From positions 46,804 through 110,803 of the forward strand of contig AQRL01000036.1 in NCBI GenBank assembly GCA_000402515.1: a DNA stretch of 64,000 nucleotides, in the 5' to 3' direction. Each line of letters opens with the position of its first letter. Position 1 is the stretch's first letter. The notes below the pieces were generated by a model. It saw nothing but the letters and a program-made list of their open reading frames with translations, did not search any database and was not told the DNA's origin. A program made the position numbers and the translations under genes. This DNA comes from Nanoarchaeota archaeon SCGC AAA011-G17. Its GTDB lineage: Archaea > Nanobdellota > Nanobdellia > SCGC-AAA011-G17. Positions 43,786-51,917 of this stretch are shown here, piece after piece.

Positions 43786-45309
43786 TTAAATCCTGTATCT
43801 TATCCTATCATACCAAACCTTAAAGTTTAATGGTAGGGATCTGTAAATTGGCTTAGCAATATTTTCTCTGAAATTATCATAAATTCCAACTAGGCTTCCA
43901 ATAAAATAAGTAAATACTTTGTTTTTCAGGTTAAATTTAATCATTTTTTTATTTAATAAAAAATTAAGCAAAAAGTTTGGAAGTAAACCATAACGCTTAG
44001 ATGTTACTACACCACGCATAATGTTAAGAATTAAAACAAGGTATGCATTTCTTGGTTTTAATTTTATATGCTTCCACCTGTCCCAATAATTCAGATTAGA
44101 TGTGTTGGGAATTTTATCTTTTAAAGATTTATAATATAACTCTGTTCCTGTAAAAAACACAAGATTATTTACTGATAAATAATATGGCAGTGGTAATTTT
44201 CTTAGCAGGTTAATAAGAGAGAGAACATCAGAAGCAGATTCATAGGGATTACAGGTTATAACATCATACATTACTGCCAGTTTGTCTTTATATTTATTTA
44301 GTATTTTAGCTGTCTGCAGAACATTTGCATCTTTCTGCATTCTTTTATAGACTTGTAGATTTGTCCTTTCTGAACCCTGAATCCCAACAATAATGTCTGT
44401 GCACCCTGCTTCGACTAATAACTTAATTTTTTCCTCTGTTACTGTCATCGGGTCTGCAAGGCATTTGAATCTTAAACCAACTTTTTTCTTATATAAATTA
44501 CAGAATTCTTGGATTTGTGATAATGGACGTAGTGCAAAAGTATCATCCCTAATGTCAAAAATCTTTAGTGTTTTGTATTTTTTTGTTAAGAATAAAATGT
44601 TGTCAATTATGTATGAATGTGAGTGCCATCTTACTATCTTACCTTTTCCTTTGTACATTTCATTAAGTAGATTATTGCTACAATAAGTACAACCATATGG
44701 ACAACCCCTGCCGGTTAGAAAAAATATGGAACCATTAAGGTCTGATTCTCTAAACTTCCTTATTTTATTTCTATCAAGAATGTAATGGTCTTGTAAATCA
44801 TAATCTGCATAAGGCAATGAATCTAAATTTTCAATTAGTGGTCTTGGTGGATTTTTAATTATCTTATTTCCCCTCTTTAGATAAACATTTGGAATTTGTG
44901 TAATATCTTTATTTTTCTCTATACTTTGTATTACTTCAAGAAAGGCATGTTCTGCTTCTCCAACAATAACGATTGGTGTATCTTCCAAACAAGATTCTGG
45001 GGCAATTGTCGCATGAATACCTCCATAAATTATCGGAACTGTTTCATGAAGTTTTGGTCTCAGATATTTTATAACCTGAGAAGCTCTTGGTGCTGTTGAG
45101 GCATATGAAGAAATACCGATAATATCTGAGTCCTTGCATAGCTTACAGATTTGTTTTAGAATATTTTTTGTATAAAATTTTGAATAGTCTTCTGTATATT
45201 GCAAAAAGATTATATTTACCTTATAATTATATTTTTTCAAGTAACTAGAAATACTCCTTATTCCCTGGTCTGAGGGATAGGTTGATGTTGAGATTAGGGT
45301 TATTTTCAT
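43786..45309 (-). CDS. B12-binding-type radical SAM protein 7
   Basis: 507 aa, the longest of the ten. YGGIHATIAPES near 96-107 is the GGxH loop; no cobalamin His motif is visible (IIFLQYTED). The radical SAM motif GCPYGCTYC has C203, C207 and C210, followed by RDDTFALRP. The C-terminal region (after about residue 400) is hydrophobic and aromatic, with LLNKKMIKFNLK and a KPIYRSLPLNFKVW tail. It is divergent from the GT2 at 45362 with a shared TATA element, and stands alone on its strand. Confidence 0.86.
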   Translation of the reverse strand: MKITLISTSTYPSDQGIRSISSYLKKYNYKVNIIFLQYTEDYSKFYTKNILKQICKLCKDSDIIGISSYASTAPRASQVIKYLRPKLHETVPIIYGGIHATIAPESCLEDTPIVIVGEAEHAFLEVIQSIEKNKDITQIPNVYLKRGNKIIKNPPRPLIENLDSLPYADYDLQDHYILDRNKIRKFRESDLNGSIFFLTGRGCPYGCTYCSNNLLNEMYKGKGKIVRWHSHSYIIDNILFLTKKYKTLKIFDIRDDTFALRPLSQIQEFCNLYKKKVGLRFKCLADPMTVTEEKIKLLVEAGCTDIIVGIQGSERTNLQVYKRMQKDANVLQTAKILNKYKDKLAVMYDVITCNPYESASDVLSLINLLRKLPLPYYLSVNNLVFFTGTELYYKSLKDKIPNTSNLNYWDRWKHIKLKPRNAYLVLILNIMRGVVTSKRYGLLPNFLLNFLLNKKMIKFNLKNKVFTYFIGSLVGIYDNFRENIAKPIYRSLPLNFKVWYDRIRYRI

Positions 45310-45327
45310 AAGAAGATACTTAAGAAT

Positions 45328-45339
45328 AAGATTTATAAG
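45328..45339. promoter_or_regulatory. Shared bidirectional TATA element (radical SAM 7 / GT2 operon)
   Basis: agatttataagg is centred midway between divergent ATGs at 45309 and 45362, 52 bp apart. It drives the rightward six-gene operon 45362-49904 and the leftward single gene. Confidence 0.6.
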
Positions 45340-45361
45340 GTTTTATTTAATAAATTAGTAT

Positions 45362-46075
45362 ATGAACAGTTTAGCCATAATTCCCTGTTATAATGAAAAA
45401 GTAGAAATTGTGCAAGAAGTAGTTGACAAAGCAAAAAAATATGTTAATGAAGTTTTGGTAATTGATGATGGAAGTAAGATCCCTGTTAAACTAAAAAATT
45501 GTAAAATTTTAAGGAATGAACCAAATAAAGGGAAAGGTTTCTCTTTAATCAGAGGTTTTGATTTTGGAAAAAAAAATAATTTTGATGTTTTAATCACATT
45601 AGATAGCGATGGTGAGCATTTACCTGAAGAAATTCCACTCTTCTTAGAAAAAATAAGAGATTATGATTTTGTGATTGGACAAAGGAAATCATATAGAAGT
45701 TTTAAAAGAAAGGCTCTGAATTACTTTGCAACCTTCTGGTTTATGCTGTTAATTCCGGGTATAAGAGACATGTACTGTGGATTTAGAGCAATTAAAGTTG
45801 AAAAATTAAAAAAAATGGAAATTGAGGATAGTGACTTTGAATTAGAACCTGAAATGTTATTAGATGCAGTTAAAAAGAAAATTAAAATTGGTTTTGTAAA
45901 CATAAAAACAAATCCTGTTGAAAAATCCCATTTAAAATTTAAAAATTATTTAAGAACGAATGATATGTATGACAGATGGATTTTAGAAAATTATAAATAT
46001 TTAAAATTTGGAAAAAGATTAATATTGGTGCCAAGCGCTTATATTGGATTAAAAATAACAAAATTACTAAGATGA
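45362..46075 (+). CDS. GT2 glycosyltransferase, DPM1-like
   Basis: 237 aa. LAIIPCYNEKVEIVQE, VIDDGSK, GKGFSLIRGFDFG and ITLDSDGEH (DxD, about 80-84) are GT2 blocks; DMYCGFRAIKVEKL is the usual downstream segment. No membrane helix, but a hydrophobic C-terminus (LILVPSAYIGLKI). First gene of a compact operon: its stop overlaps the ATG of the first micro-protein (ATGA). Likely makes a polyprenyl-phosphate sugar or extends the glycan. Confidence 0.87.
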   Translation: MNSLAIIPCYNEKVEIVQEVVDKAKKYVNEVLVIDDGSKIPVKLKNCKILRNEPNKGKGFSLIRGFDFGKKNNFDVLITLDSDGEHLPEEIPLFLEKIRDYDFVIGQRKSYRSFKRKALNYFATFWFMLLIPGIRDMYCGFRAIKVEKLKKMEIEDSDFELEPEMLLDAVKKKIKIGFVNIKTNPVEKSHLKFKNYLRTNDMYDRWILENYKYLKFGKRLILVPSAYIGLKITKLLR

Positions 46076-46194
46076 ATAATGGCGAAATTTTGATATGGAC
46101 ACATATACCTTATACAATTTTATTAGTTATTTTACTTTTTATTTTATATAACCTAAGAAAAGACTTAAAAAGATTAAATGGGGGAGTAGAATAA
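46072..46194 (+). CDS. Single-pass micro-protein A (40 aa)
   Basis: 40 codons from the ATG at 46072 to TAA at 46192-46194. The peptide has an N-terminal EILIWTHIPYTIL, one hydrophobic helix (about 14-27) and a basic tail NLRKDLKRL. Its ATG overlaps the GT2 stop (ATGA) and its stop overlaps the next micro-protein's ATG (TAATG). It is related to micro-protein B: both have I-x-I-W-T-x-I-P, then a membrane helix, then LY-x-(L/I)-(R/K)-K-(D/E)-L. Selection on two linked copies with perfect coupling argues that it is translated. Function unknown. Confidence 0.72.
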   Translation: MNNGEILIWTHIPYTILLVILLFILYNLRKDLKRLNGGVE

Positions 46195-46325
46195 TGGATA
46201 GTACAACTATTGCAATAATATGGACCCAGATACCTATTGCTATCGGAATATTCATAGGAGCATATTTTCTCTATGGAATTAAAAAAGAGTTGGTGGATAT
46301 ATTAAAAAAATTAGCTAACAAATGA
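46194..46325 (+). CDS. Single-pass micro-protein B (43 aa), paralogue of A
   Basis: 43 codons from ATG at 46194 to TGA at 46323-46325. MDSTTIAIIWTQIPIAIG leads into a membrane helix and GIKKELVDILKK forms a basic cytoplasmic-type tail. It starts inside the stop of micro-protein A and its stop overlaps the ATG of radical SAM protein 8 by 4 bp. The pattern fits a membrane-embedded partner or anchor for adjacent soluble enzymes, but this is inference. No known family comes to mind. Confidence 0.72.
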   Translation: MDSTTIAIIWTQIPIAIGIFIGAYFLYGIKKELVDILKKLANK

Positions 46326-47725
46326 AAATATTATTATTGAATCCCCCAGATGAAAATAAACTATTCAGGGATTCTACTTTGAGTAGATGTGTTGGAGTTA
46401 GCAGGAAGGCCCCTTACTTGTGGCCCCCAATTGGTTTGGCTTATATTGCTGGGTATATCAGAGATGTTGTTGATGTTAAAATTCTTGATTGTCATGCTGA
46501 AAATTTAGATTCTGAAAAAGCATTAGAAAATTGCAAAGGTTATGATCTCATTATAATAAGCGCAGGAATGTCTACAATGAAAAAAGACATTTCTTTCGGA
46601 AAGAAACTAAAGGAAATGTATAATTGCAAAATTGCTTTTGTTGGAAGCCAAGCAACTTATTTTCATGACAAAATAATAAATGAGGAAGGCGTTGATTTTG
46701 TTGTGATGGGAGAGCCGGAAAGAATTGTAAGAAATTTGTGCAAAGAATTTGAGAAAGGCTTTTTCGGAAAGGTTAAGGGATTAACATGGAAAGATAAATT
46801 TAGAGTTAGAATCAATCCTAATGAAAAACTCATAGAAGACCTTGATGAAATTCCTTTTGCTGCAAGAGAATTATTACCAAATGATAAATATTATGATATA
46901 ACTGCAAGAAAAAAAAGAATAACATTATCTCTCGGAAGCAGGGGCTGTCCATTCCAATGCGCTTACTGCAGCACAAAGGTGTATAATGGAAAAATTTACA
47001 GAACCAGAAGCCCCGACAATATAAAAAAAGAGTTTGAAAGCTTAAAGAGCCAAGGGTTTGATGATATTTTCTTCTTTGATGATTTATTTGTGTTTAATAA
47101 AAAAAGAATTCTAGAAATATGTGAAAAGATTAAGGAATTAAAAATGTCCTGGAGATGTGAAAGCAGAGTAGATACAGTAGACAGAGAGATGCTTGAAAAG
47201 ATGAAAGAAGCAGGCTGTTACCAGATACAAATAGGTGTTGAGTCTGGAAACCAGATAATGCTTGATAAAATGAAAAAAGGTACAAAGGTTGAACAAATCA
47301 AACAGATGTTTAAATGGTGTAATGAACTAGGAATTGAAACTGTTGCATACATGATTCTGGGTTATCCTGGTGAAACAAAAGAGAGTGCATTAGACAGTAT
47401 AAAATTAATGAAAGAAATAAAACCAAACTTTCTAAGTTTTAATGTATTTAATCCGATTCCAGGAAGTGAAATTTATGAAAGCATGAAGAAAAAGATTGAT
47501 TTAGAAAATGCTGATTTTGCAAGTATATCTTTCTGTGATTTACCCAATTCAGAAGTGATGGAACTTGTTCAGAAGGGGTATAAAGATTATTACCTGAGAT
47601 TTGGATATCTAACTGACCAGATTGGAAAAGCTAAAAATCTTGAAGATATTGGGAGATTTGTAAAGAGAAATGTTAAATTCTGGACAATGCAAGAGGGAAA
47701 TTTATGGAAGAATCTAACCAAATAG
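46322..47725 (+). CDS. B12-binding-type radical SAM protein 8
   Basis: 467 aa. B12-binding-type domain with ILDCHAEN near 54-61, the only one of the ten with His in the DxH position, although the following G is N. FVGSQATYF (about 107-115) replaces GGxHPT. The radical SAM motif GCPFQCAYC has C209, C213 and C216, followed by YRTRSPDNI and FFFDDLFVF. YYLRFGYL is in the tail. ATGA-coupled to micro-protein B; overlaps protein 9 by 22 bp. Confidence 0.88.
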   Translation: MKILLLNPPDENKLFRDSTLSRCVGVSRKAPYLWPPIGLAYIAGYIRDVVDVKILDCHAENLDSEKALENCKGYDLIIISAGMSTMKKDISFGKKLKEMYNCKIAFVGSQATYFHDKIINEEGVDFVVMGEPERIVRNLCKEFEKGFFGKVKGLTWKDKFRVRINPNEKLIEDLDEIPFAARELLPNDKYYDITARKKRITLSLGSRGCPFQCAYCSTKVYNGKIYRTRSPDNIKKEFESLKSQGFDDIFFFDDLFVFNKKRILEICEKIKELKMSWRCESRVDTVDREMLEKMKEAGCYQIQIGVESGNQIMLDKMKKGTKVEQIKQMFKWCNELGIETVAYMILGYPGETKESALDSIKLMKEIKPNFLSFNVFNPIPGSEIYESMKKKIDLENADFASISFCDLPNSEVMELVQKGYKDYYLRFGYLTDQIGKAKNLEDIGRFVKRNVKFWTMQEGNLWKNLTK

Positions 47726-49149
47726 GATGGAAGAACCTGGATGTTTTGTTAATAAAACCTAATGCAGATACTGGCGGATATATGAAAGATATTTTTTCAA
47801 TAACTCCTCCGATGGCTTATTTGAGCATAGCTGCATACATGAGAAAGTTTGGGATTAAAATCGGAATATTAGATGCTGAGATAGAAATATTTGATGATGA
47901 AAAAACATTGGAAATTATAAAAGAAAGTGATGCAAAAATTATTGGACTAACTGCTATGTCTTCTTATTACAAGGATGCATTAAGACTTGCTAAAAAAATA
48001 AAAGAAAAATTTCCTGATAAAAAAATAGTTATTGGCGGTGTTCATATCAGCTCTTTACCCAAAGATGTGATAAAAGAAGGTTGCTTTGATTTTGGAATTA
48101 TCGGTGAAGGGGAAATTCCATTTTACAAACTGGCTGATGCTCTATTAAACAAAAAAAGTTATAATAATATCAATGGACTTATGTTCAAAGATGATGAAAA
48201 AATTATTGATAATGGCTATGGCGACTGCATAATGAATTTAGATGAAATACCAAGATATGCCTATGATTTGATTCCTGTTGAAAAATACAAAGCAACTCCT
48301 GCTGTGTCTATTGAAGACAAATCAATCACAATGTACACAAGAAGAGGGTGTCCTTTCCATTGCATCTTTTGTGCAAGTGATGTTATATCAAAAAAGACAA
48401 GGGCTTTTTCTGCTAAACGAGTTTTTGAAGATATTGTGTGGGCAATAGAAAAATATGGAATTAAAGAAATTATTTTTTGGGATGATTCTTTTACTATAGA
48501 CAGACAAAGAATAATTGACCTTTGCAATCTAATAATGGAGAATAAACTAGATATAATATGGACTGTAGAAACAAGAGCTGACCTATGCGATGAAGAATTA
48601 TTGAGATTAATGAAGAAGGCTGGCTGCTGGTGCATATTTTTTGGTGTTGAAAGCGGAAGTGACAATGTTCTGAAAATCATAAAGAAAGGCGAAACAAAAG
48701 AACAGATAAGAAAAGCTTTCAAAATGTGTTACAAATTAGGAATTGCTACAAGAGCAAGTTTTATCCTTGGGTTGCCAGGAGATACAAAAGAAACTATGCA
48801 AGAAACTATTGATTTTGCCAAAGAGTTAAATTCTGAGGTTACTCAATTTCAAATAACTGTTCCATTCCCTGGCTCTGAATTATTCAGAGAGTATGAAAAA
48901 TACGGAACAATACCTGATATGGATTTCAGCAAGTGGGATTATTACAGTGAAGATGCTTATTTTATTCCTAAAGGTCTTGATATAAATACTTTAAAAGAAT
49001 ACAGAAAGAAGGCTTACATTGCATTATACACCAACCCCGTATTAATCATGAAAAGAATTTTTAGAGTTAGGTCCGGCAAACAGTTTAAAAGTTATGTCAA
49101 AGGGTATGTTATGTTTATGAATAAAAGCTTTGGTAAACTTTTCAAATGA
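47704..49149 (+). CDS. B12-binding-type radical SAM protein 9
   Basis: 481 aa. N-terminal domain with IGGVHISSLP (about 110-119) and ILDAEIE in the cobalamin His position. The radical SAM motif GCPFHCIFC has C216, C220 and C223, followed by IFWDDSFTID. WTVETRADLCDEELL and FFGVESGSDN are family segments; the tail is ALYTNPVLIMKRIFRV. The start overlaps the end of protein 8 by 22 bp and the end overlaps the NodB gene by 4 bp, so translation of all three is linked. Confidence 0.88.
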   Translation: MEESNQIGWKNLDVLLIKPNADTGGYMKDIFSITPPMAYLSIAAYMRKFGIKIGILDAEIEIFDDEKTLEIIKESDAKIIGLTAMSSYYKDALRLAKKIKEKFPDKKIVIGGVHISSLPKDVIKEGCFDFGIIGEGEIPFYKLADALLNKKSYNNINGLMFKDDEKIIDNGYGDCIMNLDEIPRYAYDLIPVEKYKATPAVSIEDKSITMYTRRGCPFHCIFCASDVISKKTRAFSAKRVFEDIVWAIEKYGIKEIIFWDDSFTIDRQRIIDLCNLIMENKLDIIWTVETRADLCDEELLRLMKKAGCWCIFFGVESGSDNVLKIIKKGETKEQIRKAFKMCYKLGIATRASFILGLPGDTKETMQETIDFAKELNSEVTQFQITVPFPGSELFREYEKYGTIPDMDFSKWDYYSEDAYFIPKGLDINTLKEYRKKAYIALYTNPVLIMKRIFRVRSGKQFKSYVKGYVMFMNKSFGKLFK

Positions 49150-49904
49150 TAGGATTAAGTTTTGATATAGATGGAATGGGTAAATTCAGAGATGAAAACG
49201 AAGAAGATGCTTTTCTTGAGATTGGGATTCCAAGGATTGTTGAATTTCTAGAAAAAAATAAGATAGAAGGAACATTCTTTGTTGTTGGTAATAATGTTAA
49301 AGAACATAAAAAGGCACATAGTTTTTTAAAAAAATATGAGATTGGAAACCATAGCCTTAGTCATCCTTATTTTTTGGGATTAAAAAGTCCTGAAGAACAG
49401 GAAAAAGAAATTTTAGAAGCTGACAAAATTATTAGTAACTTTTACGGGAAAAAGATTGCTGGTTTTAGAAGCCCTGATTACAGCATAAATAAAAATATGA
49501 TTGATATTCTTAAGAAAAATAATTACAAGTATGACAGCTCTTTGATAAGGGTTGCTTACCCTTTCCACTATTTTAAAAATTATCTCAGGAACAAGGAGTT
49601 AATAAAAGATAAATTTGAATTAATGCCCACCAGTTTTATTCTTCCATTTAATGGGACAACAAATGTCGCAAGCAATTTTGAAGTTATGAAAGCTCTGTTT
49701 AAATTTATCAAAATGAAAGATAAAAATATGGTTTTGGTTTTTCATGACAGGGATTTTGTTGATAAAGAATTAGGATTTAAGAACTTTCACATGCCAAAAA
49801 GATTATTTGGAAACAGAAAGAAGGCTTATGAAAAAACATTAAGATTTCTTAACTGGATTGTCAAAGAAAATGATGTATTGCCTCTAAAACATCTTTTACA
49901 GTAA
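49146..49904 (+). CDS. Polysaccharide deacetylase, NodB domain
   Basis: 252 aa. SFDIDG (D7, D9), GNHSLSHP (H69, H73; the metal-binding HxxxH) and GFRSPDYS near 105-112 are NodB motifs 1, 2 and 3. The enzyme would remove N-acetyl groups (or a related group) from a sugar of the lipid-linked glycan or from a polymer. No signal peptide, so it probably acts in the cytoplasm, before flipping. Last gene of the GT2-micro-proteins-radical SAM operon; it overlaps the convergent GT9 gene by 44 bp. Confidence 0.88.
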   Translation: MIGLSFDIDGMGKFRDENEEDAFLEIGIPRIVEFLEKNKIEGTFFVVGNNVKEHKKAHSFLKKYEIGNHSLSHPYFLGLKSPEEQEKEILEADKIISNFYGKKIAGFRSPDYSINKNMIDILKKNNYKYDSSLIRVAYPFHYFKNYLRNKELIKDKFELMPTSFILPFNGTTNVASNFEVMKALFKFIKMKDKNMVLVFHDRDFVDKELGFKNFHMPKRLFGNRKKAYEKTLRFLNWIVKENDVLPLKHLLQ

Positions 49905-50940
49905 TATCTTTCATACATTCCATTTGAATTTTATTAGAACATTTGTGCTTCATGCAGCTTGTACAAACTTGGTTTTTGTATATAGCTTTTGAATTTTCTG
50001 AAAATGGGTGCCAAATTAATGGATCTCCTGCTCCAAAAAGGGCAATTGTAGGCTTATTCAGGGCTGCTGAGATGTGCATAGCTCCTGTATCAACACTAAT
50101 TACCAAATCTGCTCTCTCAATTAATGCTATGAGTTCACTGACAGTAGTAAAACCAACAAGATTTATTGCCTTGTTATGCATTCTTGAAAATATATCTTCT
50201 ATTATTACTTTATCTTTTTCTGCTCCTGTAAAGATTACTCTGTACTTTTTTGAAAGGGCATCTGAAAGTTCTGCAAATCTTTCTGGCAGCCACTGATGTG
50301 TTTTATGCTGTGGGGCTGCATGGATGATGATTATTTTATCTTTTGAACTTAATTTATATTTTTTTAATTTCTCATTAATTGATTTTCTTGCATTTGGATT
50401 TACATGCAATTCCAATTTTGGCTTTTCTACATTAATATCAATTGTTTTTAGAATATCAAGATTGTCAAAAATCTTATGCTGCCATTTTGCTGGTTTTGCT
50501 TTTCTATTCAAGTAATATCCTTTTGGCTCCAGAATTCCAACTCTTGTGCAGCCAATTCTATACTTTACTTTTTCTTTTAATAATTTGCAAATCTTTTTTG
50601 TACCATTGTGAAGGATAACTACCAAATCATAGGTTTCATCCAATTGCGGATTATCTCTATCCATTATTACAATCTTATTGATATTTTTATTTCCATAAAG
50701 AATATCTTCCATTCCCTTTGGAACTGCAACATCTATCTTTGCATTTGGAAACCTCTTTTTTAGCGCTGAGTAAACAGGTGTTGTGACAATTATATCGCCA
50801 ATATATTTTAATTCAATCACAATTATCTTATTTATTTCTGGAAGTTTTTTAGTTAAATGACATAGTTTAAAAGAATAGTAATCTAAATAATTAACAAACA
50901 TTCTTGCTTTGTCCTCTAATCTAAATCTTAATTTTTTCAT
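49861..50940 (-). CDS. GT9 (heptosyltransferase-like) glycosyltransferase
   Basis: 359 aa. IIVIELKYIGDIIVTTPVYSAL near 38-60 is the typical N-terminal GT9 block; HAAPQHKTHQWLPERFAEL (about 211-229) and VSVDTGAMHISAALNKPTIALFG (about 280-302) are the donor-binding blocks of heptosyltransferases. The tail CTSCMKHKCSN...CM carries the Cys cluster seen in some of them. GT9 enzymes are common in Gram-negative LPS loci and unusual in archaea, so lateral acquisition is possible. ATGA-coupled to the GT2 at 50937-51917. Confidence 0.9.
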   Translation of the reverse strand: MKKLRFRLEDKARMFVNYLDYYSFKLCHLTKKLPEINKIIVIELKYIGDIIVTTPVYSALKKRFPNAKIDVAVPKGMEDILYGNKNINKIVIMDRDNPQLDETYDLVVILHNGTKKICKLLKEKVKYRIGCTRVGILEPKGYYLNRKAKPAKWQHKIFDNLDILKTIDINVEKPKLELHVNPNARKSINEKLKKYKLSSKDKIIIIHAAPQHKTHQWLPERFAELSDALSKKYRVIFTGAEKDKVIIEDIFSRMHNKAINLVGFTTVSELIALIERADLVISVDTGAMHISAALNKPTIALFGAGDPLIWHPFSENSKAIYKNQVCTSCMKHKCSNKIQMECMKDITVKDVLEAIHHFL

Positions 50941-51917
50941 CTGAATAGTGCATCAAATATTGATCTCTTGTGTAATAAACTCCTTACTCTTGAATATGAA
51001 ATCTTTCTTGCTCTCTGAATCTTCCATCTTTTTCTTAGCATTTTTGGCAAATACCAGAAGATTAACATTCTTGATTGAAATGCTCTTTTGTTTAATTTTA
51101 GCAGATAGTAAAGGGAAGAGGTTATTTGCCTTAATATAATAACTGGAGAATAAAATATTAATAATCTCAATGGATAATTCTTTATCATAAACAAAAATTT
51201 ATTTTTTATTGAATAGTATAAACCAAAATTGGGAATTTTACCCGTTGTTCCTCTAAATTTGTGTAATAATTTTGCTTTTGGAACATACAAGCATTTCCAT
51301 CCCCTTAATTGTAATCTGAAAGCCAAGTCCAAATCTTCTGAATAAAACCCAAAATCTGAATCATAATAATCATCATCTAATTTTACATCCTCTAAGGCTT
51401 CTTTTCTAAAGAATGCTGAACCGCCACAAGGACCAAATACTTCTTTAGTTTCATCATACTGTCCCTTGTCTGGCTCATTTATTCCTTCATCCACTGCTTT
51501 TCCATCCCAATAGAGTTTAAGGCCTATAGAATTAATTATAGCTGGTTTGTCAAAGAATAACATCTTGCAGGATAAAGAACCTGTTTCTTGATGCTGTTCT
51601 GCTATTTTCACTAATTCTTCAATCCACTTTGGGTCTACTTTTGTATCATTGTTTAATGTTACAATATATTTTCCACTTGCCTGAGCTATTCCAATATTAT
51701 TCCCTTTAGCGAAACCATAGTTCTCTTTATTTTCAATTAATCTATACTTAGAAAATTTTTTCTTTACTATCTCTTGTGAACCATCTGTTGAGGCATTATC
51801 AACTACAATAACCTCATAATTAGAATAAGTCTGTTTAGCCAAAGAATTCAGGCATACTTCCAAATCATATTTGTTATTCCAATTCAATACTATTACCGAG
51901 ACTAATGGCTTTTTCAT
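50937..51917 (-). CDS. GT2 glycosyltransferase, WbbL-like
   Basis: 326 aa. VIVLNWNNKYDLEVCL, VDNASTDGS, ENKENYGFAKGNNIGI, TLNNDTKVDPKW and YSEDLDLAFRLQLRGW (ED-x-D near 196) match WbbL/rhamnosyltransferase-type GT2. A closely similar domain plan to 27253-28275 suggests a second member of the same subfamily. The C-terminal 60 residues are amphipathic and basic. Its start and stop overlap neighbours by 4 bp. Confidence 0.87.
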   Translation of the reverse strand: MKKPLVSVIVLNWNNKYDLEVCLNSLAKQTYSNYEVIVVDNASTDGSQEIVKKKFSKYRLIENKENYGFAKGNNIGIAQASGKYIVTLNNDTKVDPKWIEELVKIAEQHQETGSLSCKMLFFDKPAIINSIGLKLYWDGKAVDEGINEPDKGQYDETKEVFGPCGGSAFFRKEALEDVKLDDDYYDSDFGFYSEDLDLAFRLQLRGWKCLYVPKAKLLHKFRGTTGKIPNFGLYYSIKNKFLFMIKNYPLRLLIFYSPVIILRQITSSLYYLLKLNKRAFQSRMLIFWYLPKMLRKRWKIQRARKISYSRVRSLLHKRSIFDALFR

